A DNA stretch of 64,000 nucleotides, from NCBI GenBank assembly GCA_964400735.1, contig CAYNVQ010000008.1:129529-193528 (forward strand). The letters are read 5' to 3'. Within the stretch, counting starts at the first letter, position 1, and each line of letters opens with the position of its first letter. The position numbers and the translations under genes are program-made. A model generated the notes under the pieces. That model ran no database searches. It was given only the letters and a program-made list of their open reading frames with translations, and was not told the origin of the DNA. Below, one piece after another: positions 1 to 8,155 of this stretch. This DNA comes from CAYNVQ01 sp964400735. Lineage in GTDB: Bacteria; Acidobacteriota; Aminicenantia; Aminicenantales; Aminicenantaceae.

Positions 1-1024
1 CACCATGGACATAGGCACAGGGATCTTTTTGGGAGACTTGAAAGTTATACGCTGCTTTGAGGAGTCGAGGAGTAAAGAAAGAATAACTCTCTTCATTCTC
101 ATCCGCTACTCCGTTGTCGTTAAGGTCTTCGAAGAAATAGGGGTGGCTATGGGCATCGTACACGATGGGCATGTCGGCTATTTTTCGAGCGTATTTTTTG
201 ATGGCTGTATACAGCTTACTCTTTAATCCTTCGAGCTCATAGTATATGCCTTCGGTTATGTCGCCGTTCCCGTTGTAGTCTGTAAAAGAGCCGTAAAACC
301 GAATGTTTTTGGGGTCTGTGATCCCGACGTGGCAGGTATTGCAGCGCTGGAGGTCAACTTCCAGTGAATGGGGATTGTGGCAGGTGATGCAGGCATTGTA
401 GCCCGTAACATGCGAGAAACGCGCGTCATAGGATTTACCTTCGTATTCATACCCACCCTTGACCACGGTGCCGAATTGATCGGCAGCAGCGGCATAGTAA
501 TGGATATTGATGAAGCCAAGATCAGGGCTGACTTCATCCTCGCCCACACCGACATCCGCAATGTCTTCATCGACACTTATCTTCGATTCTCTTCCTTGAT
601 GGCATTCCATACAGAGCGCCTCAGGACCGAGCCCATCCACCTCTACCCCGGAGGGAAAGGTGACCGACGTGTGATTGCGCACAACTCCTTGCTCAGGATT
701 TGTGTGGCAGGCTTCGCAACGAATGTTGTTTTCTATGCCGGATCCAGCAGGCGGTGCAGTGTTTACTCTGCCGGTGGTGATGAACTCTTCATAGCCTTCT
801 GTGCTGTGGCATTTGGCACACCGCGTCGAAACTTCTCCATCATCATCCCAGTGGATAAAGGCTTCGGCTGATGAGTCCGCATGGCCTGAAGTTCTCCAGA
901 GTTGTTCGGCGTGAGAAGCGAGGGAAAGGATTCCCATTCGGTGGTCTACCTGTGCGTTGGCTGTGAGAAACGCCGCCACGCCAAAGACGAGTAATATCGC
1001 GATTATTTGAGGCTTTTTAAACAT
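1..1024 (-). CDS. Multiheme c-type cytochrome, 3' end cut by window edge
   Basis: An open frame of 341 codons runs from an ATG at 1024 off the left edge without a stop, so the gene is partial. Residues 1-24 form a signal peptide (hydrophobic stretch ending in an A-N-A cleavage site). Five CxxCH haem motifs lie at residues 69-73 (CAKCH), 103-107 (CEACH), 138-142 (CMECH), 212-216 (CITCH) and 228-232 (CNTCH). Two Asp/Asn-rich loops (DYNGNGD near 249 and DLNDNG near 300) resemble Ca2+-binding loops. An AGGAG-type RBS precedes the start. It is the last of three co-directional genes (decaheme cytochrome, barrel porin, this one; 15 bp gap), so I infer an exported, possibly surface, electron carrier. 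Family membership beyond 'polyhaem cytochrome' is not claimed. Confidence 0.85.
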   Translation of the reverse strand, partial: MFKKPQIIAILLVFGVAAFLTANAQVDHRMGILSLASHAEQLWRTSGHADSSAEAFIHWDDDGEVSTRCAKCHSTEGYEEFITTGRVNTAPPAGSGIENNIRCEACHTNPEQGVVRNHTSVTFPSGVEVDGLGPEALCMECHQGRESKISVDEDIADVGVGEDEVSPDLGFINIHYYAAAADQFGTVVKGGYEYEGKSYDARFSHVTGYNACITCHNPHSLEVDLQRCNTCHVGITDPKNIRFYGSFTDYNGNGDITEGIYYELEGLKSKLYTAIKKYARKIADMPIVYDAHSHPYFFEDLNDNGVADENEESYSFFTPRLLKAAYNFQVSQKDPCAYVHG

Positions 1025-1039
1025 GTTGTTCTCCTCCGT

Positions 1040-2902
1040 TTATTTCCAGCGATAGCCAAAGGAAATTTCCAGAATATTGGCGCTGTAGTCATTGTACCCG
1101 GAAAGGTTTTCTTTGAAATCGACGTATCGATATCCGAGTTGGGTCACCAACCCGTTGCTGAAGAGATATTCCACGTAACCTTTGAGTGTGAAACGATCGA
1201 TTTCCCAAAATCCTCTATTCCAGTAAAAGTTGGTATACCCTCCGATCCTCCAGTTGTTTTCCAGTTCGACAGACAAAGAAGCATCCAGGAGGTTGGATTT
1301 ACCTTCATAAAGGATCTCCCAGAGAAATTCTCCGGGCCCGTTGTACCCGGGGGGATAGATAACGGTCCGGTCGCCTTTGTGTTCGACATCGATAAGAGAG
1401 TACCCACCGAATATTTTCACTTTTTCGCTGTGATATCCTGCTCTGAGGCTCAATTGGTTTCTGGTAGAGTTATAGAGGTCGTCTAAGACTTCGCTCCTCG
1501 ATTTATTCCAGAGGTAAGAGCCAGAGAAATAGAATGCTTCGACATTCGCTTTGGCCGTCAGCCTGAAGCGGTGAAAGCTTGTCGGTGAAACCAATGTGTA
1601 GGGATTATCATAGTCTCCGAACTGGTAGTCGGCCGTGATCTTGAATTTTTTACTGATAGCCCATTTGAAATTACCGAAGAGTCCGTTTTGTGTCGTGTGG
1701 TCCTCGTAAGCCACGGTCTCCAAACCATCTAGATCGCGCCTATCGTTCCTGTATCCTGCCGATAAGGCCATCCGGGGCGAGAACTGGTATTCCAGCCCAG
1801 CCTCGATCGCTCGGTTGTTATAACCTAGGGTGGTCTCCTCTTTTTCTCCATCTAAGGTGAGGACGCCGTCCTGGTCGAAATTCTGGTAGCGAAAAGAGCC
1901 TATGACTGCCAGCTTATCGAATAGAAGGTAAGTCACATCGATATCGTATAACTGGATGTTGCGGTCGAAATTCCCTTCCCCGCTCGAGCCGTACATATAT
2001 AATCTTCCGAGATAATTGACGCCATTGGCTTCCTCCGAATAGCTCAGGTCCATATCCATGTCGCTGATCTGTGCGTGTCCCTTGATGAGGAGCCGATCGA
2101 TGGGCCGAGCCGTAGCCTTGAAGGTGTGAGTGTACACTTTGAGGTCATAGGGTTGATCCAGCGTGAATAGGTTTAAAGAAGAAGGATAAGAAGCCCCTTC
2201 TCCTCCATCGGCATAACCCGGAATGAACAAGCTGTTGGCGTTCTTATAATCCATGATTTTTTCTTCGAAGACAAAGGAGTATTTTTGGACGTGGACATCA
2301 ATGCCGACCGCAACCTCTTTGTAGTTTTCTTCGATTGGTTTGTCGAACTCGAATTCTATCCGGTCGATGTCCATGGTGACGATGCTCTGGCCTTTTTTGC
2401 CGTATCTGTCGAAATTTGCGTAGAAGTCGACGTTTTTGTTGATGTCGAGTTTGAAGAAGATATTATCCGTAGTACGGTCGAAATCGAACGTGAAGGGATC
2501 GTAAAGTTGGTTTCCATCGGGCATATACTGGTCGGCATAAAAATAGGTGGATTTTCTTCTATCATACTGGAATCTGTATTTCCCTGTCTTGCGAACCGCC
2601 AATCGGAAGGTCTCGTAGGGATCGCCTCCAAAATTATTCATGTCGATATCGATGCGGTCGAAGAGATTTTTAAATGTTTCATTGGGGAGAATTTGCAGGC
2701 TGAAGTTGAAAAGCCTTAAGCCATCATCCAGGTTGATATCTTGTTTGTATCTCTCGATCGTTCCGTTGGTATCGACAAATCTGTATCCGAACAACAAGTT
2801 CCCGTTCAAATTTTTTGCTTCTTCTTCTGCTGGTAAAGAAAAGACCAGGGAAAAGCCGAGAACGATCCATGCCGCTGTCAGGAATATTTTTTTTATGTTC
2901 AT
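1040..2902 (-). CDS. Outer-membrane beta-barrel protein, MtrB/PioB-like porin of a cytochrome conduit
   Basis: The 620-residue product has a signal peptide (residues 1-25, ending near SLPAEEE) and then alternating polar/aromatic segments typical of a transmembrane beta barrel, closing with a terminal aromatic-containing strand (ISFGYRW). The many D-rich turns and lack of cysteines fit the large barrels (MtrB, PioB) that sheath a decaheme cytochrome. It starts 10 bp after the stop of a ten-haem cytochrome and ends 15 bp before another multiheme cytochrome, and this context is the main support for a conduit role. A generic TonB-independent porin is the alternative. No plug domain was seen. Confidence 0.75.
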   Translation of the reverse strand: MNIKKIFLTAAWIVLGFSLVFSLPAEEEAKNLNGNLLFGYRFVDTNGTIERYKQDINLDDGLRLFNFSLQILPNETFKNLFDRIDIDMNNFGGDPYETFRLAVRKTGKYRFQYDRRKSTYFYADQYMPDGNQLYDPFTFDFDRTTDNIFFKLDINKNVDFYANFDRYGKKGQSIVTMDIDRIEFEFDKPIEENYKEVAVGIDVHVQKYSFVFEEKIMDYKNANSLFIPGYADGGEGASYPSSLNLFTLDQPYDLKVYTHTFKATARPIDRLLIKGHAQISDMDMDLSYSEEANGVNYLGRLYMYGSSGEGNFDRNIQLYDIDVTYLLFDKLAVIGSFRYQNFDQDGVLTLDGEKEETTLGYNNRAIEAGLEYQFSPRMALSAGYRNDRRDLDGLETVAYEDHTTQNGLFGNFKWAISKKFKITADYQFGDYDNPYTLVSPTSFHRFRLTAKANVEAFYFSGSYLWNKSRSEVLDDLYNSTRNQLSLRAGYHSEKVKIFGGYSLIDVEHKGDRTVIYPPGYNGPGEFLWEILYEGKSNLLDASLSVELENNWRIGGYTNFYWNRGFWEIDRFTLKGYVEYLFSNGLVTQLGYRYVDFKENLSGYNDYSANILEISFGYRWK

Positions 2903-2912
2903 CTGTTCCCTC

Positions 2913-3758
2913 CTATTTCAGAAAAATCTTGCTCAGGTTGGACCCGTGGATGGCAACATGGCAGACCGTGCAGTTTGTGGAGTATGAATCGAAACGACTG
3001 TGCCAGTCAGGGGCTACACCATGGCAACTGAAGCAAAGGTCGGCAACGCTCTGGTGAGTCAGCATGTGTCTGTTGGGAGAGCCGTGGACCTCGTGACAGG
3101 ATGTGCATCCTTCGATCCTCGAGGCTCCGTGCTCGTGCAGGAAAGGGCCTCCTTTGTCTGTGTGGCAGGTCAGGCAGGCTTCCTGTTTAAAGCCTCCGAG
3201 CTGTCGCATCGTGGATGGCTCGTGAGGGTTGTGGCACGTCGAACATTCGAGAATTCCCTCCTGAAGCCTGTGTCTTTCATTGAGCTGGAACTGGGCGAAT
3301 ACGTCCTGATGGCATGTGGAACAATTTTTCAATGCGCTGGTTTTTAGAAGCGCTGGCCCGGTCTCTTCCGAGTGAATGGTGTGGCAGGAGGTGCAATCCA
3401 GGGAAGATTTGGCGTGCGGACTTGCAAAATAGCTTGCCATTGATTCTGAGTGACACATGAGGCATTTCTCAGATTTTTCTGGTGAGGATTCTTCGGCACC
3501 AAAAGCAAAAATGTTCGGTCCGCCTCCTTCTTCCAGATGTTTTGCCGGGTTGTTGTGACAGGCAGTGCAGGTATTTGCTGCATGGGGCCGGGAATGAAGG
3601 GCTTGGGCGAAATCGTCATGACATTCTGCACAGATTTCAGATGCTTTCGTTTCTTGAACATTCGCTGTTTTTGCCACCAGGAAGGAATAGAACAGGAAAG
3701 TGATCAGGAAAAAGACACCGACAGTGATCAGGGGATTGAACGCTTTGTTTTTTTTCAT
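2913..3758 (-). CDS. Decaheme c-type cytochrome, DmsE/MtrA-like
   Basis: The 281-residue product has one N-terminal hydrophobic segment (about residues 8-29) followed by exactly ten CxxCH motifs: CAECH, CTACH, CLMCH, CTSCH, CSTCH, CSTCH, CLTCH, CTSCH, CFSCH, CTVCH, between residues 43 and 267. Size and haem number match the DmsE/MtrA family of periplasmic decaheme cytochromes that insert into an MtrB-type barrel. I place the start at the ATG at 3758, six bases after an AAGGAGAAGG site; an upstream in-frame start at 3821 lacks a good RBS. It is the first gene of the three-gene cytochrome/porin unit. The N-terminal segment may be a cleaved signal or an inner-membrane anchor. Confidence 0.88.
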   Translation of the reverse strand: MKKNKAFNPLITVGVFFLITFLFYSFLVAKTANVQETKASEICAECHDDFAQALHSRPHAANTCTACHNNPAKHLEEGGGPNIFAFGAEESSPEKSEKCLMCHSESMASYFASPHAKSSLDCTSCHTIHSEETGPALLKTSALKNCSTCHQDVFAQFQLNERHRLQEGILECSTCHNPHEPSTMRQLGGFKQEACLTCHTDKGGPFLHEHGASRIEGCTSCHEVHGSPNRHMLTHQSVADLCFSCHGVAPDWHSRFDSYSTNCTVCHVAIHGSNLSKIFLK

Positions 3759-3939
3759 TTCCTTCTCCTTTACCTCGCTGTGAGGTAGGGAAATTTTTAT
3801 GGGATTTTTATTCGGTTCCAAAAGAATCCCTCGGATCTTGTTTTGTCTTCTGTATGAAATTAAACATCAAATTACTCATTAAAAAACCTGATTTTCTGGT
3901 CCCACAAACGTTTGCTAGAACCGTCAATATCGCTATTAT

Positions 3940-3983
3940 CTATATATTATATATAGGCTATAGATTCTATATATAAAATAGAA
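3940..3983. promoter_or_regulatory. AT-rich palindromes upstream of the cytochrome operon, candidate Rrf2 operators
   Basis: A perfect inverted repeat, CTATATATTATATATAG, spans 3940-3956. A second one, TATAGATTCTATA, spans 3959-3971. Next comes ATATAAAATAGA (3971-3982), a 12-mer also found at 5588-5599 in front of the second Rrf2 gene. Rrf2-family repressors bind AT-rich dyads, and two Rrf2 genes follow immediately upstream. Binding is inferred only. Confidence 0.45.
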
Positions 3984-4057
3984 CTTATGTCAAGATGTTT
4001 TTTTAAGTTTTTTCTGGATTCTGCGCAATAGGAGGTAACAAGGAATGAGCAGAAGGA

Positions 4058-4504
4058 TTATGTTCGTTTTTTTATTTTGGACTTCTTTTTCTCTGAGATA
4101 GCCACCAAGTCTTGGAGAGTCTTGCTTTCAAAGTAATTCTTCAATAGATCGCTGGCCTCTCTCCAGATTTCCTGCGTGGCGCATTCGGTGGCCCGGTCAC
4201 AGTAGTCCTCATCTTCTAAACAATCGACCAAGGAACAAGACCCTTCTAGAACTTTGATGATCTCGCACAGATTGATGTCCGAAGGATGCCTGGCCAGCGT
4301 ATAGCCGCCTCCTGCTCCCCGCACGCTTTTGACAAGCTTGTTAATTTTTAAAGGGATGATGATCTGTTCCAAGTATCGGATAGAGAGGTTCTCTTCATCA
4401 GAGATATTTTTCAAAACGACAGCTTCCTTGCCTTTGGAGAAGTGAAGCGCCAGATTGAGCATCAGGCGTGTTCCGTACCTGCCTTTTGTTGAAAGTTTAA
4501 TCAT
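4058..4504 (-). CDS. Rrf2-family transcriptional regulator (copy 1)
   Basis: The 148-residue product begins with the Rrf2 winged-helix signature (MIKLSTKGRYGTRLML) and contains the typical loop RGAGGGYTLA. Four cysteines follow at about residues 90-120, with spacing C-x4-C-x6-C-x5-C. Three of these correspond to the Fe-S ligands of IscR-type members, although the fourth IscR ligand (His) is replaced by Gln. The start is the ATG at 4504 behind a GGAG site. It lies upstream of, and in the same direction as, the cytochrome/porin genes, separated by about 300 AT-rich bases with palindromes. It is closely similar to the neighbour at 5118-5558, so the pair looks like a tandem duplication. The signal sensed could be Fe-S status, redox or NO, and the sequence does not decide. 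Confidence 0.9.
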   Translation of the reverse strand: MIKLSTKGRYGTRLMLNLALHFSKGKEAVVLKNISDEENLSIRYLEQIIIPLKINKLVKSVRGAGGGYTLARHPSDINLCEIIKVLEGSCSLVDCLEDEDYCDRATECATQEIWREASDLLKNYFESKTLQDLVAISEKKKSKIKKRT

Positions 4505-4610
4505 CTATTACTCCTTGTTTTGGAGAACTAATCCTGTCTGTCAAAACCCGGATAAGAGTGCATAGATTAGATTTAAGGAAATCATTTATCTGTGCATCTA
4601 TATCGGAAAT

Positions 4611-4638
4611 ATAAATCTTATACGAATTATAGATTTAT
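4611..4638. promoter_or_regulatory. Inverted repeat upstream of Rrf2 copy 1
   Basis: Perfect 8-bp arms ATAAATCT (4611-4618) and AGATTTAT (4631-4638) flank a 12-bp AT-rich centre, about 110 bp upstream of the start at 4504. The size and composition suit an Rrf2-type operator, possibly for autoregulation. This is inference from symmetry alone. Confidence 0.4.
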
Positions 4639-4679
4639 TGTCAAGCAGGACAAGAGCAAAGGAAGCATCTTCATCTCCT

Positions 4680-4996
4680 TGACAAAGAAACGTTCATGCA
4701 AGCAGGTTCCTTCCCGTTGCTTTTCCCCGTCGATTTCTTGGAGGGGCATGGTACTATTTGCCTGCCAACAGAGTCTGCTTTCACCCTCGCGATTCTTACT
4801 ATCTCCTCATTTCGGGCTTTGCCCCTCTGTCAAAAGACATACCTCCTTGGTCCCTCTGAATGATTTGTTATCCGAATCAATCAGAATCAGCATTCCTCGG
4901 CTCGCTCTCTTCAACCTGCAAGTGAAGCTTGCTTTCCATGCCGATCTTCTTGAATGGCTTCCTAACCATTAAAAAAGATCCACCACGGAAATGGTA
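4680..4996. repeat. Interspersed repeat, copy A (two blocks)
   Basis: Block 1 (4680-4726, beginning TGACAAAGAAAC and ending TTTTCC) and block 2 (4895-4996, beginning CCTCGGCTCGCTCTC and including AAGCTTGCTTTCCATGCC and GGCTTCCTAACCA) both match 44446-44604. The first 48 bases of block 2 differ at three positions only. In copy A the blocks are separated by about 168 bp; in copy B they are contiguous. No transposase gene is associated. It could be a decayed mobile-element remnant or a non-coding repeat family. Confidence 0.65.
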
Positions 4997-5117
4997 AGGC
5001 TTATGAGAGCGAAGGGGAATCGAGAGAGGGGCGATCCCGATGATAGGGAAAGGTATCCTGAACAAAAAGCGTCGTATCCGAGATCCTCAGTTCAGGCAAC
5101 TTTTTGCTTATTCTCAG

Positions 5118-5558
5118 CTATTTATGCTGGACTTTAATTTTTTTGTTGGATAGAACGAGAATATCTTGGAGCGTTGTCTTATCGAAATAATCCTTCAATA
5201 GATAGCTGGCCTTTTTCCAGATTTCATAAGCCGCGCATTCGTCGATCTTATCACAGTAGTCTTTATCATCCACACATTCGACCAAACAACATGCCCCTTC
5301 CAGAGCGTGGAGGATTTCGCTCAGTTTGATCTCTGAGGGATGCTTGGCCAGAATATATCCTCCGCCAGCGCCTCGGATGCTCTTTACGAGTCGGCCAATT
5401 TTAAGAGGGATGATGATCTGCTCGAGGTAGCGGATTGAGATATCTTCTTCGTCAGAGACATTTTTTAGTATGATGGATTCCCTCCCGTTCTGGTAATGTT
5501 GGGCGAGGTTGAGCATAAGCCGAGTTCCATATCTTCCTTTGGTGGAAAGTCTTATCAT
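5118..5558 (-). CDS. Rrf2-family transcriptional regulator (copy 2)
   Basis: The 146-residue product is a close paralogue of the 4058-4504 gene. It shares the N-terminal helix-turn-helix signature (MIRLSTKGRYGTRLML), RGAGGGYILA and a cysteine-rich loop with C-x6-C-x5-C spacing plus a CC pair. The start is the ATG at 5558 with a GAGGAG site seven bases upstream; a longer reading frame from 5633 runs through AT-rich promoter sequence and is rejected. Two direct ATATAAAATA repeats, 22 bp apart, lie just upstream. The Fe-S-type cysteines suggest a redox- or cluster-responsive repressor. Whether it controls the cytochrome genes, itself or copy 1 is inferred from position and shared upstream motifs. 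Confidence 0.9.
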   Translation of the reverse strand: MIRLSTKGRYGTRLMLNLAQHYQNGRESIILKNVSDEEDISIRYLEQIIIPLKIGRLVKSIRGAGGGYILAKHPSEIKLSEILHALEGACCLVECVDDKDYCDKIDECAAYEIWKKASYLLKDYFDKTTLQDILVLSNKKIKVQHK

Positions 5559-5587
5559 GGATGACTCCTCGTTTTGTAAATTACTTA

Positions 5588-5619
5588 ATATAAAATAGAT
5601 ATAAATAATATATAAAATA
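5588..5619. promoter_or_regulatory. Direct repeats upstream of Rrf2 copy 2
   Basis: ATATAAAATA occurs at 5588-5597 and again at 5610-5619, i.e. 22 bp apart, about two helical turns. The first copy extends to ATATAAAATAGA, identical to 3971-3982 upstream of the cytochrome genes. This is a candidate shared operator. The AT-rich composition makes chance similarity possible. Confidence 0.4.
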
Positions 5620-5651
5620 ACTTTTTTTTTCAACTCAAATTGATAAGAATT

Positions 5652-6320
5652 CTAAGATATTTTGTTCGATTCCCTTGTTCCGAAGATTTTGGTCCCGATC
5701 CTGACGATGTTGGCGCCCTCTTCGACAGCCACATGGTAGGTATTTGTCATTCCCATCGAAAGATAGCTCATATCCACTCTTGGAATATCCATCCCTTTTA
5801 ATCTCTCGAAGATTTTTTTTGTCGCGGTAAAGTAAGGACGTGCATTTTCCGGATCCCCAGAAGCTGGCCCCATGGTCATCAAACCCAGTATTTTGATGTG
5901 TTGGAATGCAGAGGCTTCTTGGATGAAGGTTTCGGCCTCCTCGGGCATCACCCCATATTTTTGCTTTTCCCTGCCGCTGTTGATTTCGACTAATACGGGC
6001 ATTATTTTTCCAGCTTTTTCGCATCGACTGTCGATTTCTGCCGCAAGGTCAAGTGAATCGAGGGTTTCAATCATATCAAAAAGGTGTATGGCCTTCTTCA
6101 CTTTGTTTCTCTGGAGGTGACCGATTAAATGCCATTTTACCCTGCGGCCAACGAGTTTGATGGCTCTTTCGGCTTCTTGAACGTAATTTTCTCCGATGAT
6201 CTTCACTCCTGCCTTAGCCGCCCGCAAAATTTCTTCGGGGCTCCGAGTTTTAGCCGCAGCGACGAGCTCCACTCCTTCTGGAAGCTCTTTGAGTATCTTC
6301 CTTACATGCTCTTCGATCAT
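5652..6320 (-). CDS. YggS/PLPBP-family pyridoxal phosphate homeostasis protein
   Basis: The 222-residue product is the usual length for the family and is a single PLP-binding TIM-barrel domain. Visible motifs are the PLP lysine in VAAAKTRSPEE (about residue 24), the IGENYVQEA and WHLIGHLQRNK segments, EINSG, LMTMGP and the C-terminal phosphate-binding YLSMGM. Family members buffer free PLP and affect amino-acid metabolism but have no demonstrated catalytic reaction. It stands alone, divergent from the thiolase-like gene at 6526, with about 200 bp of shared upstream DNA. Confidence 0.92.
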   Translation of the reverse strand: MIEEHVRKILKELPEGVELVAAAKTRSPEEILRAAKAGVKIIGENYVQEAERAIKLVGRRVKWHLIGHLQRNKVKKAIHLFDMIETLDSLDLAAEIDSRCEKAGKIMPVLVEINSGREKQKYGVMPEEAETFIQEASAFQHIKILGLMTMGPASGDPENARPYFTATKKIFERLKGMDIPRVDMSYLSMGMTNTYHVAVEEGANIVRIGTKIFGTRESNKIS

Positions 6321-6450
6321 GGAGACTTCTTTCTTCCGTAATATTCTATATTCTTTCCCTACCGAAATTTCAAGCCGAAGGGATGAGAATTTCCGGGCTT
6401 GCCGTTTGCACCAAAGACACCTTACAAGATCCTAACTGGATATTTTTTTC

Positions 6451-6478
6451 TTTTATTATTGGGCGAAGAATAATAAAA
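6451..6478. promoter_or_regulatory. Perfect 10-bp-arm dyad upstream of the thiolase-like gene
   Basis: TTTTATTATT (6451-6460), eight bases, AATAATAAAA (6469-6478): the arms are perfect reverse complements. It lies 48 bp upstream of the ATG at 6526 in the divergent gap with the YggS gene. The size is typical of a TetR/GntR-type operator, but no such regulator gene is in the window. Confidence 0.5.
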
Positions 6479-6525
6479 TTAAAGGTTCATTTTATTTCAA
6501 ACCTGGTTGCGGAGATCTCAATCGA

Positions 6526-8040
6526 ATGAGGGATGTTTTTATAGCAGGGGTAAGTTTGACTCCCTTCGGCAAGGATTTCCGGCCTATAGGGGTTATGCTG
6601 GCCGATGCCTGCCGGAGGGCTCTTCAAGATTCCACGTCTTTCACTTCTGATCTGGTTCCAGATTGCCTGGTTATCGGCAGTATGGACCCCATTGGATTCG
6701 CCCGTCAGACAGGATTGGATTCATTGGTAGGTATGGAGCTGGGTTTATCCAAAGATACGGAAATTTACCATGTGGAGCTGGGATCGGCAACCGGGGCAGC
6801 CGCAGTTGAACTGGGGAAGAGACTGGTCTCTTCGGGGCTTAAGGTGCTCGTTTGTTTCGGCGAAAAGATGAAAGGCAAGCTTTCAAATGAGGAGATCCCT
6901 TCTCAAATTTCGACAGTGATTGCTGAAGAGGAAAGAGAGAGAGGCCTGGGTGAAATGCCGGCTGTGGCTGCACTGGCTTCCTATGAATATATGGATGCTT
7001 ACAAAATTTCTGATAAGGAATTCACGAAGATCTGCTTTAAGATGAGCGTGCAAAGCTTGGAATATGGGGCTTTGAATGAATTTGCCTATTTTCGACAACC
7101 GATTTCTTGGGAAGATTACAGAAATCCGGAAATCAACAGGATCATTGCAAAGCCCTTGACAAAATTCGACTGCAGCGGTTCCTATAACGGAGCTGGAGCT
7201 GCTTATTTGATTCCCCAGGAAACAAATATAAAACTAACGAGTGTCAAGTCCGCTTTTGATAATATCAAAATCGCAGAACGGAGGACATTGATCTCCTTGG
7301 AGTCTGCCGTGATAGCCGGAAATAAAGCCTACCAAGAAGCCGGATTGAACCCTGAAGAGATCGATCTTTGCGAACTCCATGATGCCTTTAAATCCGTGCC
7401 CTGGATCGCGGCCGAAGACCTGGGATTCGCTGAAAGAGGCCAGGGATATACGTTTGCCGTGGAAGAGAGGAACAGGAATAACAAAAGGGTTTATGTGAAT
7501 CGTTCCGGCGGATTTCTTGCCCGGACCCATCCGCTGGGTGCTTCCGGTGGAGCCCAGATGGTCGAACTGGTACGGCAGATGCGGGGAAACGGCCAGTATA
7601 GGAGAATGTTCGGGGAAGATCTGAAGAATTTGAATTACGGGCTTTGGTTCAATATGAGTGGATTCGGGAATACCTCCGTCGTTGGAATCATCGAAAGGAC
7701 GAAGCCCTCTCGCCCGCGGATTGGTTTCAAAAAAGAAAAAATGCCGCAGCCCATAGCCGATCGATCATTTTTAAGAAAAACGCCTAGAAAGGACAGGGTC
7801 ATTGCCGCGACTCAATACACACACTCAGATGAGCGTGAAGTTAATGTGGCCATCATCCAGACCAAGGAAGGAGATTTTCGAATCGGATTGGCCAAGGATC
7901 CTCAGGGGGTGAAAAAAGGAAAATACATCAAATGGATAAAGCCAGAAGAAGGACCTTATTTCATCAAGGAGGGATACATCAAAGGGAGATTGTCCGACCT
8001 GATGCGCATTTTCCGAAAGACAAAAAAGGGAGAAGATTGA
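6526..8040 (+). CDS. Thiolase-like protein lacking the nucleophilic Cys, with C-terminal extension
   Basis: The 504-residue product has an SCP-x/acetyl-CoA acetyltransferase-type thiolase fold over residues 1-400. The catalytic histidines are present (LHDAF, His285; HPLGASG, His335). The nucleophile position in the otherwise conserved segment reads G-S-A-T-G, so the expected Cys is Ser87. By counting to the conserved following Gly, the homologue at 26194 has Cys83 there. About 110 residues follow the thiolase domain (from roughly 395). They are rich in beta-type sequence and resemble the OB-fold half of DUF35 proteins, but lack a zinc ribbon. A GGAG site lies upstream. It precedes a beta-oxidation gene set. 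It may be a non-thiolytic acyl-CoA binding or scaffold protein. Confidence 0.75.
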   Translation: MRDVFIAGVSLTPFGKDFRPIGVMLADACRRALQDSTSFTSDLVPDCLVIGSMDPIGFARQTGLDSLVGMELGLSKDTEIYHVELGSATGAAAVELGKRLVSSGLKVLVCFGEKMKGKLSNEEIPSQISTVIAEEERERGLGEMPAVAALASYEYMDAYKISDKEFTKICFKMSVQSLEYGALNEFAYFRQPISWEDYRNPEINRIIAKPLTKFDCSGSYNGAGAAYLIPQETNIKLTSVKSAFDNIKIAERRTLISLESAVIAGNKAYQEAGLNPEEIDLCELHDAFKSVPWIAAEDLGFAERGQGYTFAVEERNRNNKRVYVNRSGGFLARTHPLGASGGAQMVELVRQMRGNGQYRRMFGEDLKNLNYGLWFNMSGFGNTSVVGIIERTKPSRPRIGFKKEKMPQPIADRSFLRKTPRKDRVIAATQYTHSDEREVNVAIIQTKEGDFRIGLAKDPQGVKKGKYIKWIKPEEGPYFIKEGYIKGRLSDLMRIFRKTKKGED

Positions 8041-8155
8041 TCCATCCCCATTTTCCATCCTTGTCCGATCCCTTCCGCTCTCACCCAAGCTTTGCCTTAA
8101 CGAACTGCCCATAATCCATTCCGGTTAGAGGATCTTTGGTAAATTTGATTTTTCA

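Larger units (their letters stand above)
4505..5117. other. 613-bp intergenic region between the two Rrf2 genes
   Basis: No convincing gene is seen here. The part next to copy 1 holds a TTGACA-like hexamer (minus strand, 4536-4541) and an AT-rich dyad at 4611-4638. The rest is mostly an interspersed repeat (4680-4996) also present at 44446-44604. Open frames across it carry a short peptide similarity between the two repeat copies, but they differ in length and lack RBSs. Confidence 0.6.

Noticed and set aside
4045..4101. 18-codon plus-strand frame with a strong GGAGG site
   Set aside because: Too short to support, overlaps the end of the Rrf2 gene; the SD-like string may be chance.
4592..4972. 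126-codon open frame in the gap between the Rrf2 genes
   Set aside because: It overlaps the interspersed repeat and has no RBS; similarity to the frame at 44445 comes from the repeat DNA, and the two frames differ in length and outside the repeat.
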